From: an uncultured Acetatifactor sp.
GTDB taxonomy: Bacteria; Bacillota; Clostridia; Lachnospirales; Lachnospiraceae
Length of the DNA stretch: 64,000 nucleotides
Reading direction: 5' to 3'
Assembly: GCA_949840885.1 (NCBI GenBank)
Contig: CATKYJ010000012.1
Coordinates: 36,643 to 100,642, forward strand
Shown here: positions 7,306 to 15,429 of the stretch, in pieces
Layout: each line of letters begins with the position of its first letter
How positions within the stretch are numbered: the stretch's first letter is position 1
Notes under the pieces: model-generated
Told to the model about the DNA's origin: nothing
The model's input: the letters and a program-made list of their open reading frames with translations, nothing else
Databases searched by the model: none
Program-made: the position numbers and the translations under genes

Positions 7306-9089
7306 TAGGTGCGCACGTCAAAGGCATATCTGGAGAGCATGGCTCCCCGCTCCTGCCTCAAAAGCGGCTCCAGCCCGCCTTTTGTGGCCTCGCTCTTGTG
7401 CTCCTCTCTGGTAGTCATGGCAAAGCTGCACTCATATCCTCGCTTCCGCAGGCGTGCGGTCAGGATGTCCATATGGGCTGCCATAAAATCAATCATCTCA
7501 TCGTCCCGGAGATAGAATTTCGTGTTCACCTTATTGTTCTGCATGGCCACATACACGTCCACCGGTCCCAGATGCTCCATGTCCAGATGCAGCAGGGCGC
7601 TGACGTTTCCGTCCTTTCTGGCCAGATTCTTCTTGTTTGTATAGACATACAGATCTCCGTGAGCATCCCTTTGCTGCAGGCGCAGGGGCAGCTGGACATA
7701 ACTGTACATCTGATTGAGCTGGTTTAAAAAGTCCACGTTCTGGGACATGGAGGCAGTGGCCTGATAGGCTGTGCTGCCGCTCTGCCCGGCGTCTTCCAGC
7801 GCCCCGGCCAGGCTTTTCAGCTGCCTGTCCAGCCTGCGGTACAATTCCTCCACCTTGCCGGGAACCGCCAGTTCCTCCGGCCGCAGCACCCAGTCCGCCT
7901 TGAAAGAATTGGCAAAGAACGCCCGGAAATTCTCTCCGGAAAACAGTCTCTCCAGCGCATGCATGGCGCCAGAGGAGGTTCTGGCCCCCTCTGTAAACGC
8001 CGCCAGCCTTGTGAAGAGAAGCCCTGCGTCCATCTGCCCTCCTGCGAACTGGCGGATCAGGCTTTGCAGCTGCACGGTTTCCTCTGCAGACAGGTGCAGT
8101 GCGTCAACGAACTCCATGGCCTCTCCGGCTGCAGCCGCCCGCAGGCTGCCCTGTACTGCGTCCGCCCCATCTCCAGACATGCCGGCCTGCCCGGCCATGG
8201 CATTTGCGCCAATCCCGTCAGCCGTTCCGTCTCCCAGCAGGCCATCCACCAGATTCAGGATGGCCTGCGCCGACGCGTCTTCCGCCAAAACTGCTGACAT
8301 GGCCGCAGAAGCAGTCCCTGTCAGCCCTGCCCCTGTGCCCTCTCCGGATGCCAGGGCTTCCCCACCCTGAAGTACCTGAGAACTGCCATCTCCCTGCACA
8401 TTGCCGGCCTCCCTAACCAGTGAAAGCACCTCCCGGTAAAGCCTGACAGCCCCCATCACATCCCCATCCGCCATCATGGAGTCAAACACTTCCGGGAGCG
8501 TCCCCAGAATGTCATTCATGCCGTCCACCAGCTGATGGGTCAGATTCCGGTAGGACACCATCTGGTTCACATTGGCCTCGTTTACAGGCATCTGCAGCCT
8601 GTGGAGGTTGATGATGTCGGACACCGTTGCCTGGGGGAAACTGTTGATCTCCCGAAAGATCTGCTGGAGGCTGCCTTTGTTCACCGGCAGCCCTGCCGCC
8701 ATCAGCTGCTCCGTCATGTCTATCGTGTCCCGGTTCACGGGAAGTCCCGCCATGTCCAGGGCCTTCAGCACGTTCACGCCTGTTGCCACATTGGTGAAAA
8801 GGGGGCTTAAGGTAAGGGAACTTCCGTTGTTTTTGACCTCAAAGGTCATGTTCTTGCCGATTTCGATATTCATGTTCTGGTCCACACGGGCGTTCAGCAC
8901 CACATCCTCGGAGAGCTTTATCTGCACCTCATTGCCGTTCCTGCCCACAATCTCGCCGCTGATGGTCTGTCCAGGCACAAGGGAACGAATCTGACGGTTC
9001 ATCTGCTCCGTCTGGGCAGGGGTGGGCTGGGCGGCATGCGCCGTATTGTCCGTCCGTATCTCCCCTGAAAATAGCTGTGACAGTTTCAT
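7305..9089 (-). CDS. ylqG: FliK-like hook-length-control domain protein (YlqG type)
   Basis: 594 aa. The N-terminal ~100 residues form a predicted beta-rich domain (SGEIVGRNGNEVQIKLSEDV). The middle is low-complexity Ala/Gly/Met-rich, and the C-terminal ~110 residues (VQLPLRLQQRDAHGDLYVY onward, including HLDMEHLGPVDVYV) resemble the C-terminal domain of flagellar hook-length control protein FliK. It pairs with the FlhB-like ylqH downstream, reproducing the FliK-FlhB partnership outside a flagellar cluster. ATG 9089 is preferred over GTG 9095 because GGGAG lies 7 bases upstream. Its function is unknown. Confidence 0.8.
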   Translation of the reverse strand: MKLSQLFSGEIRTDNTAHAAQPTPAQTEQMNRQIRSLVPGQTISGEIVGRNGNEVQIKLSEDVVLNARVDQNMNIEIGKNMTFEVKNNGSSLTLSPLFTNVATGVNVLKALDMAGLPVNRDTIDMTEQLMAAGLPVNKGSLQQIFREINSFPQATVSDIINLHRLQMPVNEANVNQMVSYRNLTHQLVDGMNDILGTLPEVFDSMMADGDVMGAVRLYREVLSLVREAGNVQGDGSSQVLQGGEALASGEGTGAGLTGTASAAMSAVLAEDASAQAILNLVDGLLGDGTADGIGANAMAGQAGMSGDGADAVQGSLRAAAAGEAMEFVDALHLSAEETVQLQSLIRQFAGGQMDAGLLFTRLAAFTEGARTSSGAMHALERLFSGENFRAFFANSFKADWVLRPEELAVPGKVEELYRRLDRQLKSLAGALEDAGQSGSTAYQATASMSQNVDFLNQLNQMYSYVQLPLRLQQRDAHGDLYVYTNKKNLARKDGNVSALLHLDMEHLGPVDVYVAMQNNKVNTKFYLRDDEMIDFMAAHMDILTARLRKRGYECSFAMTTREEHKSEATKGGLEPLLRQERGAMLSRYAFDVRT

Positions 9090-9116
9090 CTGCACTCTCC
9101 CTTCTCGATTCCTAAA

Positions 9117-9923
9117 TCAGATGATGTTCCCCAGGAAGCTCTTTCTGTGTATGGGCGTGGGGCCGTATTTTTTCAGGGCATCCATATGCTCTGCGCTTCC
9201 ATAGCCCTTATTTCCCGCAAACCCATACTGGGGGAAGATTTTGTCATACTCCCGCATGAGTCTGTCCCTTGTAACCTTGGCAATGATGCTGGCTGCGCCG
9301 ATGGTAATGCTCTTAGCATCCCCCTTGATGATGGGCACCTGGGGAATGGATATTCTCGGGATCGTCACAGCATCGTTTAGCAAAATATCCGGCTTACAGG
9401 AAAGCTTCCCGATGGCCTCCCGCATGGCCTCATAGGTGGCCTGCAGGATATTGATTTCATCTATGCGCTCCGGCGTGGCATATCCCACCGCGCAGGAGAG
9501 GGCCTGCTCCATGATAATGTCATAAAGATCCTCTCTCTTTTTTTCGGACAATTGCTTCGAATCATTTATATACAAAATGCGGCAGTCTTTGGGGAGGATC
9601 ACGGCGCCTGCCACCACGGGGCCTGCAAGGGGGCCTCTTCCCGCCTCGTCTATCCCGCAGATATAGGCGCAGTCTATGTACTGCTCCTCATAGGTTCTCA
9701 TGGTCTCTATCCGCTGCCTTTCTTTTTCCAGCGCCGCCAGCCTTTTTGCGGCCGACTCTGCCATCTTCCTCACACCTGCCCGCCCGTCCGCGGAATACTC
9801 CTTTATAAATTCAGGCAGCTCCTCTATGGTTGCTGCCTGAAGAATTCCCTTTATCTCAGTGGTACTTTTCATTTCTGTCCCTTTCGTCTCTTTAGCTGTC
9901 CTGCCGGATTTGACCTTTGCCAC
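9117..9923 (-). CDS. rnhB: Ribonuclease HII
   Basis: 268 aa from GTG 9923, or 251 aa from ATG 9872; the latter has AAAGGG 7 bases upstream while the former has GGAGG only 3 bases away, so either may be used. The enzyme cuts RNA in RNA-DNA hybrids and removes misincorporated ribonucleotides. The catalytic signature is YICGIDEAGRGPLAGPVVAG, with DSKQLSEKKRE and AASIIAKVTRD following. An N-terminal helical extension precedes the catalytic core, as in Bacillus RNase HII. It sits between lepB and ylqG, the conserved Firmicute order. Confidence 0.93.
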   Translation of the reverse strand: MAKVKSGRTAKETKGTEMKSTTEIKGILQAATIEELPEFIKEYSADGRAGVRKMAESAAKRLAALEKERQRIETMRTYEEQYIDCAYICGIDEAGRGPLAGPVVAGAVILPKDCRILYINDSKQLSEKKREDLYDIIMEQALSCAVGYATPERIDEINILQATYEAMREAIGKLSCKPDILLNDAVTIPRISIPQVPIIKGDAKSITIGAASIIAKVTRDRLMREYDKIFPQYGFAGNKGYGSAEHMDALKKYGPTPIHRKSFLGNII

Positions 9924-9939
9924 TGCCCTCCGTTGCCGG

Positions 9940-10485
9940 TTATTGATGCTTCAATATGCCAAACTTCGCCACAGGCCAGATGCGGACCCATGCCCTGCCT
10001 ATAATATCCTCCCGCTTGATATTCCCAACGACCTCCGTGCGGCTGTCCATACTGTTGTTGCGGTTGTCCCCCATGACGAAGTACTCGTCTTCGCCAAGGA
10101 TGATAGGATCTATGGCAATGCCTACATGCTCCGGCGCAATGACCTCCCTGCCATAGCTTTCCTGCAGCCGTTCTCCATTGATATAGATATTGCCCTGTAC
10201 ATCGATCTGCACCGTCTCTCCGGGAAGCCCGATGATCCTCTTGATGTAATATGTATTCTTCTCGAGTTTAAAGGGAAATACAATGATGTCATATCGCTTG
10301 GGCTCCGTGAATCGGTAGGTAATTTTGTCCACGATAAGATTGTCACTATCGGACAGCATGGGCTCCATGGAGGAACCGTCCACCTCTGTCCTCTGCCCCA
10401 CAAAGGTAATCACCAGCCATGTCAGACACAATACACCCAGCAGATAGGCAAGGGTGCTTATCATTTCTTTCATCACTTTGTTCAT
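9940..10485 (-). CDS. lepB: Signal peptidase I (first paralogue)
   Basis: 181 aa. It cleaves signal peptides from exported preproteins at the outer face of the membrane. One N-terminal membrane segment covers about residues 10-29. The catalytic Ser39 is in DGSSMEPML and the general base Lys82 in YYIKRIIGLPGE; the GDNRNNSMDSR box is near the C-terminus. The start has the unusual hairpin leader repeat (10486-10523), which supplies CAGGGG as Shine-Dalgarno. A second signal peptidase lies just beyond rbgA. Confidence 0.93.
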   Translation of the reverse strand: MNKVMKEMISTLAYLLGVLCLTWLVITFVGQRTEVDGSSMEPMLSDSDNLIVDKITYRFTEPKRYDIIVFPFKLEKNTYYIKRIIGLPGETVQIDVQGNIYINGERLQESYGREVIAPEHVGIAIDPIILGEDEYFVMGDNRNNSMDSRTEVVGNIKREDIIGRAWVRIWPVAKFGILKHQ

Positions 10486-10523
10486 ATTTATACCCCTGGC
10501 GCGCTTTGGCGCGTATCTTAATC
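10486..10523 (-). repeat. GC-hairpin leader repeat before lepB
   Basis: On the minus strand the element starts GATTAAGATACGCGCC, continues AAAGCGCGCCAGGGGTATAA, and ends against the lepB ATG. CGCGC-CAAA-GCGCG can form a five-pair hairpin just before the AGGGG ribosome-binding sequence. Related copies precede ybeY (53895-53932) and vapC (63519-63556), with a shortened one at trmD. Confidence 0.8.
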
Positions 10524-10549
10524 AAAAGTTGAATAATTGTATTGAAATG

Positions 10550-11422
10550 TCAGTTAATCGTCTGCGGAGATTCCGGCCGCTCCAGCGTCATTCTTCCCAG
10601 ACGGCCGCATCTGAAATCATCCACCAGCAGATCGGCAGCTTTCTTCAGATCAAGGGCTTCGCCTTTCAGAAAGCATCTTCTGCTGCGGGCGATTTCCTCC
10701 AGCTTCCCGGCCATGCCCGCACTCCCCGGTTCTCCTCCGGAAATCCCGTATCGTGCCTCCACGGCGCCCGGATACAGATTCTCCAGGCTTTCCAGCAAGT
10801 CGCAGGCCAGCTCCTCCATGATGATGATCTCATCGTTCATGGATCCGATAAAGGCCAGGTGCATCCCCACCAGATTGTCTTCGAACTTGGGCCAGAGGAT
10901 GCCGGGCGTGTCCAAAAGCTCCAGATTCTTATTCAGGCGGATCCACTGTTTCCCCTTTGTGACGCCCGGTTTGTTCCCTGTCTTGGTACATGCCTTGCCT
11001 GCAAAAGAATTGATAAACGTAGATTTGCCCACATTCGGGATCCCCACCACCATGGCTCGTACCGGGCGGTTTAAGATGCCCCGCTTTCTGTCCCGCTCGA
11101 TCTTTTCCGCACATGCCTTTTGTACCAGTGCATTTATGGACTTGATGCCCGAGCCGGACTTGGAGTTTACCTCCAGTGCAAAGATTCCTTTGTCTTCAAA
11201 ATGCTGCATCCATGCCTTGTTCCATGCCATGTCCGCCAGATCGGATTTATTTAAGAGCACGATTCTGGACTTGCCCTTTCCCAGTTCGTCAATGTCCGGA
11301 TTGCGGCTGGCCATGGGAATCCTTGCGTCCACCAGCTCTATGATCAAATCAATCAGCTTCAGATTCTCCTGCATCATACGCCTGGCTTTCGTCATATGGC
11401 CAGGATACCATTGATAATTCAT
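10550..11422 (-). CDS. rbgA: Ribosome biogenesis GTPase RbgA (YlqF)
   Basis: 290 aa. This is a circularly permuted GTPase needed for late 50S assembly. The G4 motif NKSD comes first, followed by G1 GIPNVGKSTF and G3 DTPG, the permuted order. The start MNYQWYPGHMTKA is the family N-terminus; an upstream in-frame extension to 11464 overlaps lepB and is rejected. The ATG follows the preceding lepB stop by one base, so translation is probably coupled. The C-terminal domain is the RbgA RNA-binding helical region. Confidence 0.93.
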   Translation of the reverse strand: MNYQWYPGHMTKARRMMQENLKLIDLIIELVDARIPMASRNPDIDELGKGKSRIVLLNKSDLADMAWNKAWMQHFEDKGIFALEVNSKSGSGIKSINALVQKACAEKIERDRKRGILNRPVRAMVVGIPNVGKSTFINSFAGKACTKTGNKPGVTKGKQWIRLNKNLELLDTPGILWPKFEDNLVGMHLAFIGSMNDEIIIMEELACDLLESLENLYPGAVEARYGISGGEPGSAGMAGKLEEIARSRRCFLKGEALDLKKAADLLVDDFRCGRLGRMTLERPESPQTIN

Positions 11423-11423
11423 T

Positions 11424-12002
11424 CTATTTGACAAATCCCATGCCAGACTCCTCGCAGGCGGCACGGAACCATACCTTTCCTATAATGTCGTCCTCTTTCA
11501 CCGGCCCGATATTGGCCGACCGGCTGTCCTCACTGTTGCCCGGATTGTCGCCGATGCAGAAATACTCTCCGTTCTCCACCACAAACTCCGTGGCGGCGAT
11601 TCCCGCCTCTGCCAGCTTTTCCTCCACCCATGGACTCGGCTCTCCATTCACATACAGGACACCGCCCTCTATCACAACCCGGTCTCCCGGCACTGCGGCC
11701 ACGCGCTTTACATAGTAATGCGCATTTTCATTCCCATTGGGCAGGAACACGATCACGTCCCCTGCCTTTGGGGAGGATATCAGATAGAGGAAAGAATTGA
11801 TGAAAATCTGCTGTCCATTGTACAGCGCAGGTTCCATTGACACGCCCACCACATTGGTGGTCATTCCAAGAAAGACATTCAGCACCACCGCTATGAAGAC
11901 CGCCGTAAAGATGCCGAACAGCCAGCTGAAGACCTCCCTCACATGGGCCGGACTAATTTTCTTTTTTCGCCTGTAAAAACTGAGACCTCTGTTTTTTGCC
12001 AT
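11424..12002 (-). CDS. lepB: Signal peptidase I (second paralogue)
   Basis: 192 aa, with a basic N-terminus, a membrane segment (EVFSWLFGIFTAVFIAVVLNV), catalytic Ser in VVGVSMEPAL, Lys in HYYVKRVAAVPGD and the GDNPGNSEDSR box. ATG 12002 with AGGA 8 bases upstream is preferred to an in-frame TTG at 12032. It differs clearly from the other signal peptidase (9940-10485), so the pair is an old duplication around rbgA rather than a recent one. The two may have different substrate preferences, but nothing in the sequence shows which. Confidence 0.92.
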   Translation of the reverse strand: MAKNRGLSFYRRKKKISPAHVREVFSWLFGIFTAVFIAVVLNVFLGMTTNVVGVSMEPALYNGQQIFINSFLYLISSPKAGDVIVFLPNGNENAHYYVKRVAAVPGDRVVIEGGVLYVNGEPSPWVEEKLAEAGIAATEFVVENGEYFCIGDNPGNSEDSRSANIGPVKEDDIIGKVWFRAACEESGMGFVK

Positions 12003-12061
12003 ATGATCATTCCTGATGAAAGAAAAGGACAACTACCTGAGTAATTGCCCTTTTGTCCGCT

Positions 12062-12079
12062 GGAATGCTCTCCTTCCAT
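12062..12079 (-). repeat. 18-bp repeat abutting the rplS stop codon
   Basis: ATGGAAGGAGAGCATTCC on the minus strand begins directly after the TAA of rplS. It differs from the consensus at one base and would open a short reading frame not matching the next gene. Confidence 0.8.
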
Positions 12080-12427
12080 TTACCTTGCGGCTTCCTTTAC
12101 CTTAGCTTTCTTACCGACACGGTCTCTCAGGTAGTTCAGCTTCGCACGCCTTACCTTACCTCTTCTGACGACCTCCACCCTCTCTACATTAGGGGAATGT
12201 ACAGGCCAGGTCTTCTCAACGCCGATGCCATTGGAACTCTTCCTGACGGTGAACGTCTCACGGCTGCTTCCGCCCTGTCTCTTCAGGACGATACCCTCGA
12301 ACACCTGAATCCTCTCGCGGTTTCCTTCCTTGATCTTACCGTATACCTTTACGGTATCGCCAACGTTGAAGTCATCGACCTTTTCCTTCAGCTGCTCTGC
12401 TTCGATTTCTCTGATAATGTCACTCAT
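12080..12427 (-). CDS. rplS: 50S ribosomal protein L19
   Basis: 115 aa, the usual length. L19 sits at the 30S-50S interface. Recognisable stretches are [39 protein letters not shown] and the C-terminal [19 protein letters not shown] strong GGAGG Shine-Dalgarno precedes the ATG. It lies between trmD and the signal peptidase gene, the standard order. Its stop codon is immediately followed by an 18-bp repeat unit. Confidence 0.97.
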   Translation of the reverse strand: MSDIIREIEAEQLKEKVDDFNVGDTVKVYGKIKEGNRERIQVFEGIVLKRQGGSSRETFTVRKSSNGIGVEKTWPVHSPNVERVEVVRRGKVRRAKLNYLRDRVGKKAKVKEAAR

Positions 12428-12538
12428 AATGAGCCTCCTTTTTACCGGATGTTCTTAATACCTTTTCTAAACCTGCCTGTCAGGTTTTCTGGTAACAGAG
12501 GACCATCTCTTCTTCACAACATGAAAAGTTTAGCATAT

Positions 12539-13963
12539 TCACGCATTATTTGCAAGTATTTTTTCCAGCCACCAGAAAGATTTTTCCGCCTTATAAAACC
12601 CCAGCTTCTCCTGCAGATTCCTCGAGGCGGTGTTTTCCACGGACACATGCCCATAGGGCACCCAGCCTCTTTCCAGCATGCGGTTCACCGCAAAGGCCTC
12701 CAGGGAACTTGCTATCCCCCTCCCCCTGTAAGCCTCCTCCACGAACAGCATCCCCAGGCTCCCCTCATCGTGCATCCCCACAAAGCCCACCTGTCTGCCG
12801 TCCAGGAAAGCGCCGTACATGGCTTTCGCCAAAATGCGCTCCCTTACATATCCGTCATCCACGTCGGGGCCGTCTGCGCCGTCTGCGCCATACCATTTGC
12901 ATACATACGGCAGATCGTCCAGGGAAAGCTGTCTGATTTCCTTGTGCCTTACAGGCAGCGTTTCCTTTCGGGTATACAGCATTTGGAAAAACTCCCCAAA
13001 TACAGTGTACTGTCTTTTGGTCAGGATATCCCGCAGAAAGGGCCGGGACACCAGAACCATATTTGTGTCTTCCGGCAGCATTTCTGCCATTCTCTCGCCG
13101 CTCTCCTGGTCAGGGGCGTCCATCATGCAGATCCTTGCTTTTCTGTCATACAAAAGCACTGCGGTATCGCGTCCGCGAAAATCCGTGTACAGAATATCGG
13201 CCCGCCCTCTGGCAAGGCTTTCCATCATATGGATATTGTTTCGCTTTTGTCCGGAAAGCCGCCCAATCAGTTCCTGCTTCTGCCGGTACTTGGCGTAAAG
13301 GTCGGGACGCCTTGCGGCAGTGCGCTGTCTGGACTGCTCCAGCCGCCATGCTGCTATCTGCCTGTGGTTGCCCGACAGGAGGACCTCCGGCACCCTGCTC
13401 CCCTGCCACTCTTCCGGCCGGGAATACTGGGGATATTCCAGCAGATCGTTAAAGAAGCTCTCCTCCCCGGCGGACTCGTCATTTCCCAGAACGCCGGGAA
13501 TCAGCCTTGCGATCACGTCTATCACTACCATGGCCGCCAGTTCGCCGCCGGTCAGCACATAGTCCCCGATGGACACCTGATCCGTGACCACTCGCTCCAG
13601 CACCCGCTCGTCAATGCCCTCATAGTGGCCGCAGAGGAATACCAGCTCTTCCTCCTCGGCAAAGTCCTCCGCCATTCTCTGGGTGAACGGACGGCCCTGG
13701 GGCGTCATGTAAATCGTCCTGACAGCCCTGCCTCCGGTCACGGCCCGGTGCGCGTCATAGACAGGCTGCGCCTGCATCAGCATGCCTGCGCCGCCGCCGA
13801 AAATGTAATCGTCCACCTTTCCATGCTTGTCCAGCGTATAGTCTCTGATATCTACTGCATTTAGAGAAAGGAGGCCTTTCTGGGCCGCCCTGCCCAGGAT
13901 GCTGGAGGACAGCCCCTGCCGGATCATCTCCGGAAATAAAGTCAATATGTGGAATTTCGTCAC
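12539..13963 (-). CDS. trmD: tRNA (guanine-N1)-methyltransferase fused to a GNAT domain
   Basis: 474 aa, about twice the usual 240. Residues 1 to ~240 are TrmD, which makes m1G37 in tRNA and prevents frameshifting. Motifs are LTLFPEMI, DDYIFGGGAGMLMQ, CGHYEGIDERVLE, SIGDYVLTGGELAAM and GNDESAGEESF. Residues ~250-474 continue without a stop into an acetyltransferase-like region with a GNAT motif A, VEEAYRGRGIASSLEAFAV, and the C-terminal NLQEKLGFYK. The start is GTG at 13963 with AGGGG upstream. I see no frameshift or internal start that would separate the two. The GNAT substrate is unknown. Confidence 0.9.
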   Translation of the reverse strand: MTKFHILTLFPEMIRQGLSSSILGRAAQKGLLSLNAVDIRDYTLDKHGKVDDYIFGGGAGMLMQAQPVYDAHRAVTGGRAVRTIYMTPQGRPFTQRMAEDFAEEEELVFLCGHYEGIDERVLERVVTDQVSIGDYVLTGGELAAMVVIDVIARLIPGVLGNDESAGEESFFNDLLEYPQYSRPEEWQGSRVPEVLLSGNHRQIAAWRLEQSRQRTAARRPDLYAKYRQKQELIGRLSGQKRNNIHMMESLARGRADILYTDFRGRDTAVLLYDRKARICMMDAPDQESGERMAEMLPEDTNMVLVSRPFLRDILTKRQYTVFGEFFQMLYTRKETLPVRHKEIRQLSLDDLPYVCKWYGADGADGPDVDDGYVRERILAKAMYGAFLDGRQVGFVGMHDEGSLGMLFVEEAYRGRGIASSLEAFAVNRMLERGWVPYGHVSVENTASRNLQEKLGFYKAEKSFWWLEKILANNA

Positions 13964-13981
13964 ATTTACACCCCTGGTTTC
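13963..13981 (-). repeat. Shortened leader repeat before trmD
   Basis: The minus-strand core CCAGGGGTGTAAATGTG matches the right half of the leader elements at lepB and vapC. The left hairpin half is replaced by the end of rimM. It provides the trmD ribosome-binding sequence. Confidence 0.5.
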
Positions 13982-14500
13982 TCACGTCCCATCCAATAGT
14001 CCGTCCAAAATATGGATTCTGATGAATCCGGCCTCCACATCCACTTCCAGAACGCACTGTTTGATGGCTGGCAGCAGAAGTTCCCTGCCGTCCGCAAGCG
14101 CAATGACATACACATCATTGGCGCCTGTCTCCATCACGTCCCGCAAGGTTCCGATCTGTGTCCCGTCCTCGTCCTGCACCGCAAGCCCTATCAGATCTGC
14201 GATAAAGTATTCATCCTTCTTCAGGTGCACTGCCTCGCTTCTGGGCACCAGCAGGGACGCTTTGCGGTACTTTTGCACGTCCTCTATGCTGTCGATTCCC
14301 TGAAACTTCAAGATGGCGAACTGTTTGAAGAACTTCACGCTCTCTATCTCCAGAACTGTCTTCTGAGCCTTTCCGGTATCCAGCGTCACATTTTTCAGCT
14401 TCTTAAACCGCTTCACGTCGTCTGTGGTGGGAAATACCTTTACCTCGCCGTGGAGTCCGTGAGTGGCGGTGATGATGCCTATTTTGAAAAAATCTTCCAT
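13982..14500 (-). CDS. rimM: 16S rRNA maturation factor RimM
   Basis: 172 aa. RimM binds S19 and assists assembly of the 30S head. The N-terminal domain starts FFKIGIITATHGLHGEVKVF, the family hallmark, and the C-terminal PRC-barrel contains DLIGLAVQDEDGTQIG and ELLLPAIKQCVLEVD. I start at ATG 14500 because AGGAG lies 6 bases upstream; an in-frame ATG at 14551 lacks support. It is 18 bases from trmD, as in most Firmicutes. Confidence 0.95.
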   Translation of the reverse strand: MEDFFKIGIITATHGLHGEVKVFPTTDDVKRFKKLKNVTLDTGKAQKTVLEIESVKFFKQFAILKFQGIDSIEDVQKYRKASLLVPRSEAVHLKKDEYFIADLIGLAVQDEDGTQIGTLRDVMETGANDVYVIALADGRELLLPAIKQCVLEVDVEAGFIRIHILDGLLDGT

Positions 14501-14742
14501 GAAATACTCCTTTTCCTGACGCAAAAAGCTGTCGCTTTCAGAAAGGCACACAGGACACGGTGTTTTTCACATGAAACCACCCTGCCCTGTGGGAGCCCGT
14601 CCGTACTCACAAGCAGTTAGATTTTCCGCCAAGATCCGGTACTTTCTGCTCGCGCGTCGGGTAACTATGCAAATTTCAGTGACCGTCCATATAGACAACA
14701 GCCCTTGTCTGCAGCATGCATTCTTCCTGATGCGTGTTCCCT

Positions 14743-14979
14743 TTACAGGATTTCCACGTCCACGTTTTTCTTCTCACGGAAAGATGCCGCTTTCACCACT
14801 GAGCGTATCGCTTTGGCGATTCTGCCCTGCTTGCCGATGACCTTGCCCATGTCCGAGGGCGCTACATGCAGCTCAATGACTGTGTTCCTGCCATCAGCTT
14901 TCTCATTTACAGCCACTTCGTCCGGATTGTCTACAAGCGCTTTTGCAATCACTTCCACCAATTCTTTGGAATCTTTCAT
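14743..14979 (-). CDS. khpA: KH-domain RNA-binding protein KhpA
   Basis: 78 aa, a single KH domain with the RNA-contacting loop GKVIGKQGRIAKAIR. KhpA works with KhpB/Jag as a small-RNA and mRNA binding pair affecting division and cell shape in other Firmicutes. It sits between rpsP and rimM as is usual. The following 240 bases to rimM (14501-14742) contain no gene or clear signal that I could find. Confidence 0.93.
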   Translation of the reverse strand: MKDSKELVEVIAKALVDNPDEVAVNEKADGRNTVIELHVAPSDMGKVIGKQGRIAKAIRSVVKAASFREKKNVDVEIL

Positions 14980-15003
14980 AAGCCACCTCCAGGCATCAAA
15001 ATT

Positions 15004-15249
15004 TTACTTCTCGATACCAGCAGCTTTGAACAGTTTTCCTACCGTTTCCGTGGGCTGAGCGCCGTTTGCAAGCCACTTTTTAGCAAGCTCCTCATTGATT
15101 TTGAAAGTACTGGGATCCGTGCTGGGATCATAGGTACCGATTTCCTCGATGAATCTGCCATCTCTGGGAGAACGGGAATCAGCTACAATGATTCTATAAA
15201 AAGGAGCTTTCTTCTGTCCCATTCTTCTAAGTCTGATCTTTACTGCCAT
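15004..15249 (-). CDS. rpsP: 30S ribosomal protein S16
   Basis: 81 aa, normal length. The N-terminus [20 protein letters not shown] and [20 protein letters not shown] are diagnostic of S16. It binds 16S rRNA early in 30S assembly. The gene lies 24 bases before khpA, and 180 bases after ffh; that gap (15250-15429) shows no gene. Confidence 0.97.
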   Translation of the reverse strand: MAVKIRLRRMGQKKAPFYRIIVADSRSPRDGRFIEEIGTYDPSTDPSTFKINEELAKKWLANGAQPTETVGKLFKAAGIEK

Positions 15250-15429
15250 TGTCTACCTCTTTCTGCCGTTTTGTACGGCCCTTATTAAAAAGTTTTCTAT
15301 GAAAAGGACTGTTTGGGATTTCTCCCATGACACCCATATTCATCCGGTTTCCGGCTCATGGTTTGCCGGCTTTTGTTCGGGTTCTTCCTATGACACATAT
15401 CTTTCCATGGCACCATAGACGGCCGCGCT

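Noticed and set aside
12053..13864. 603-codon plus-strand open frame
   Set aside because: It lies opposite rplS and trmD, both unmistakable, and its product is rich in Pro/His with no known motif.
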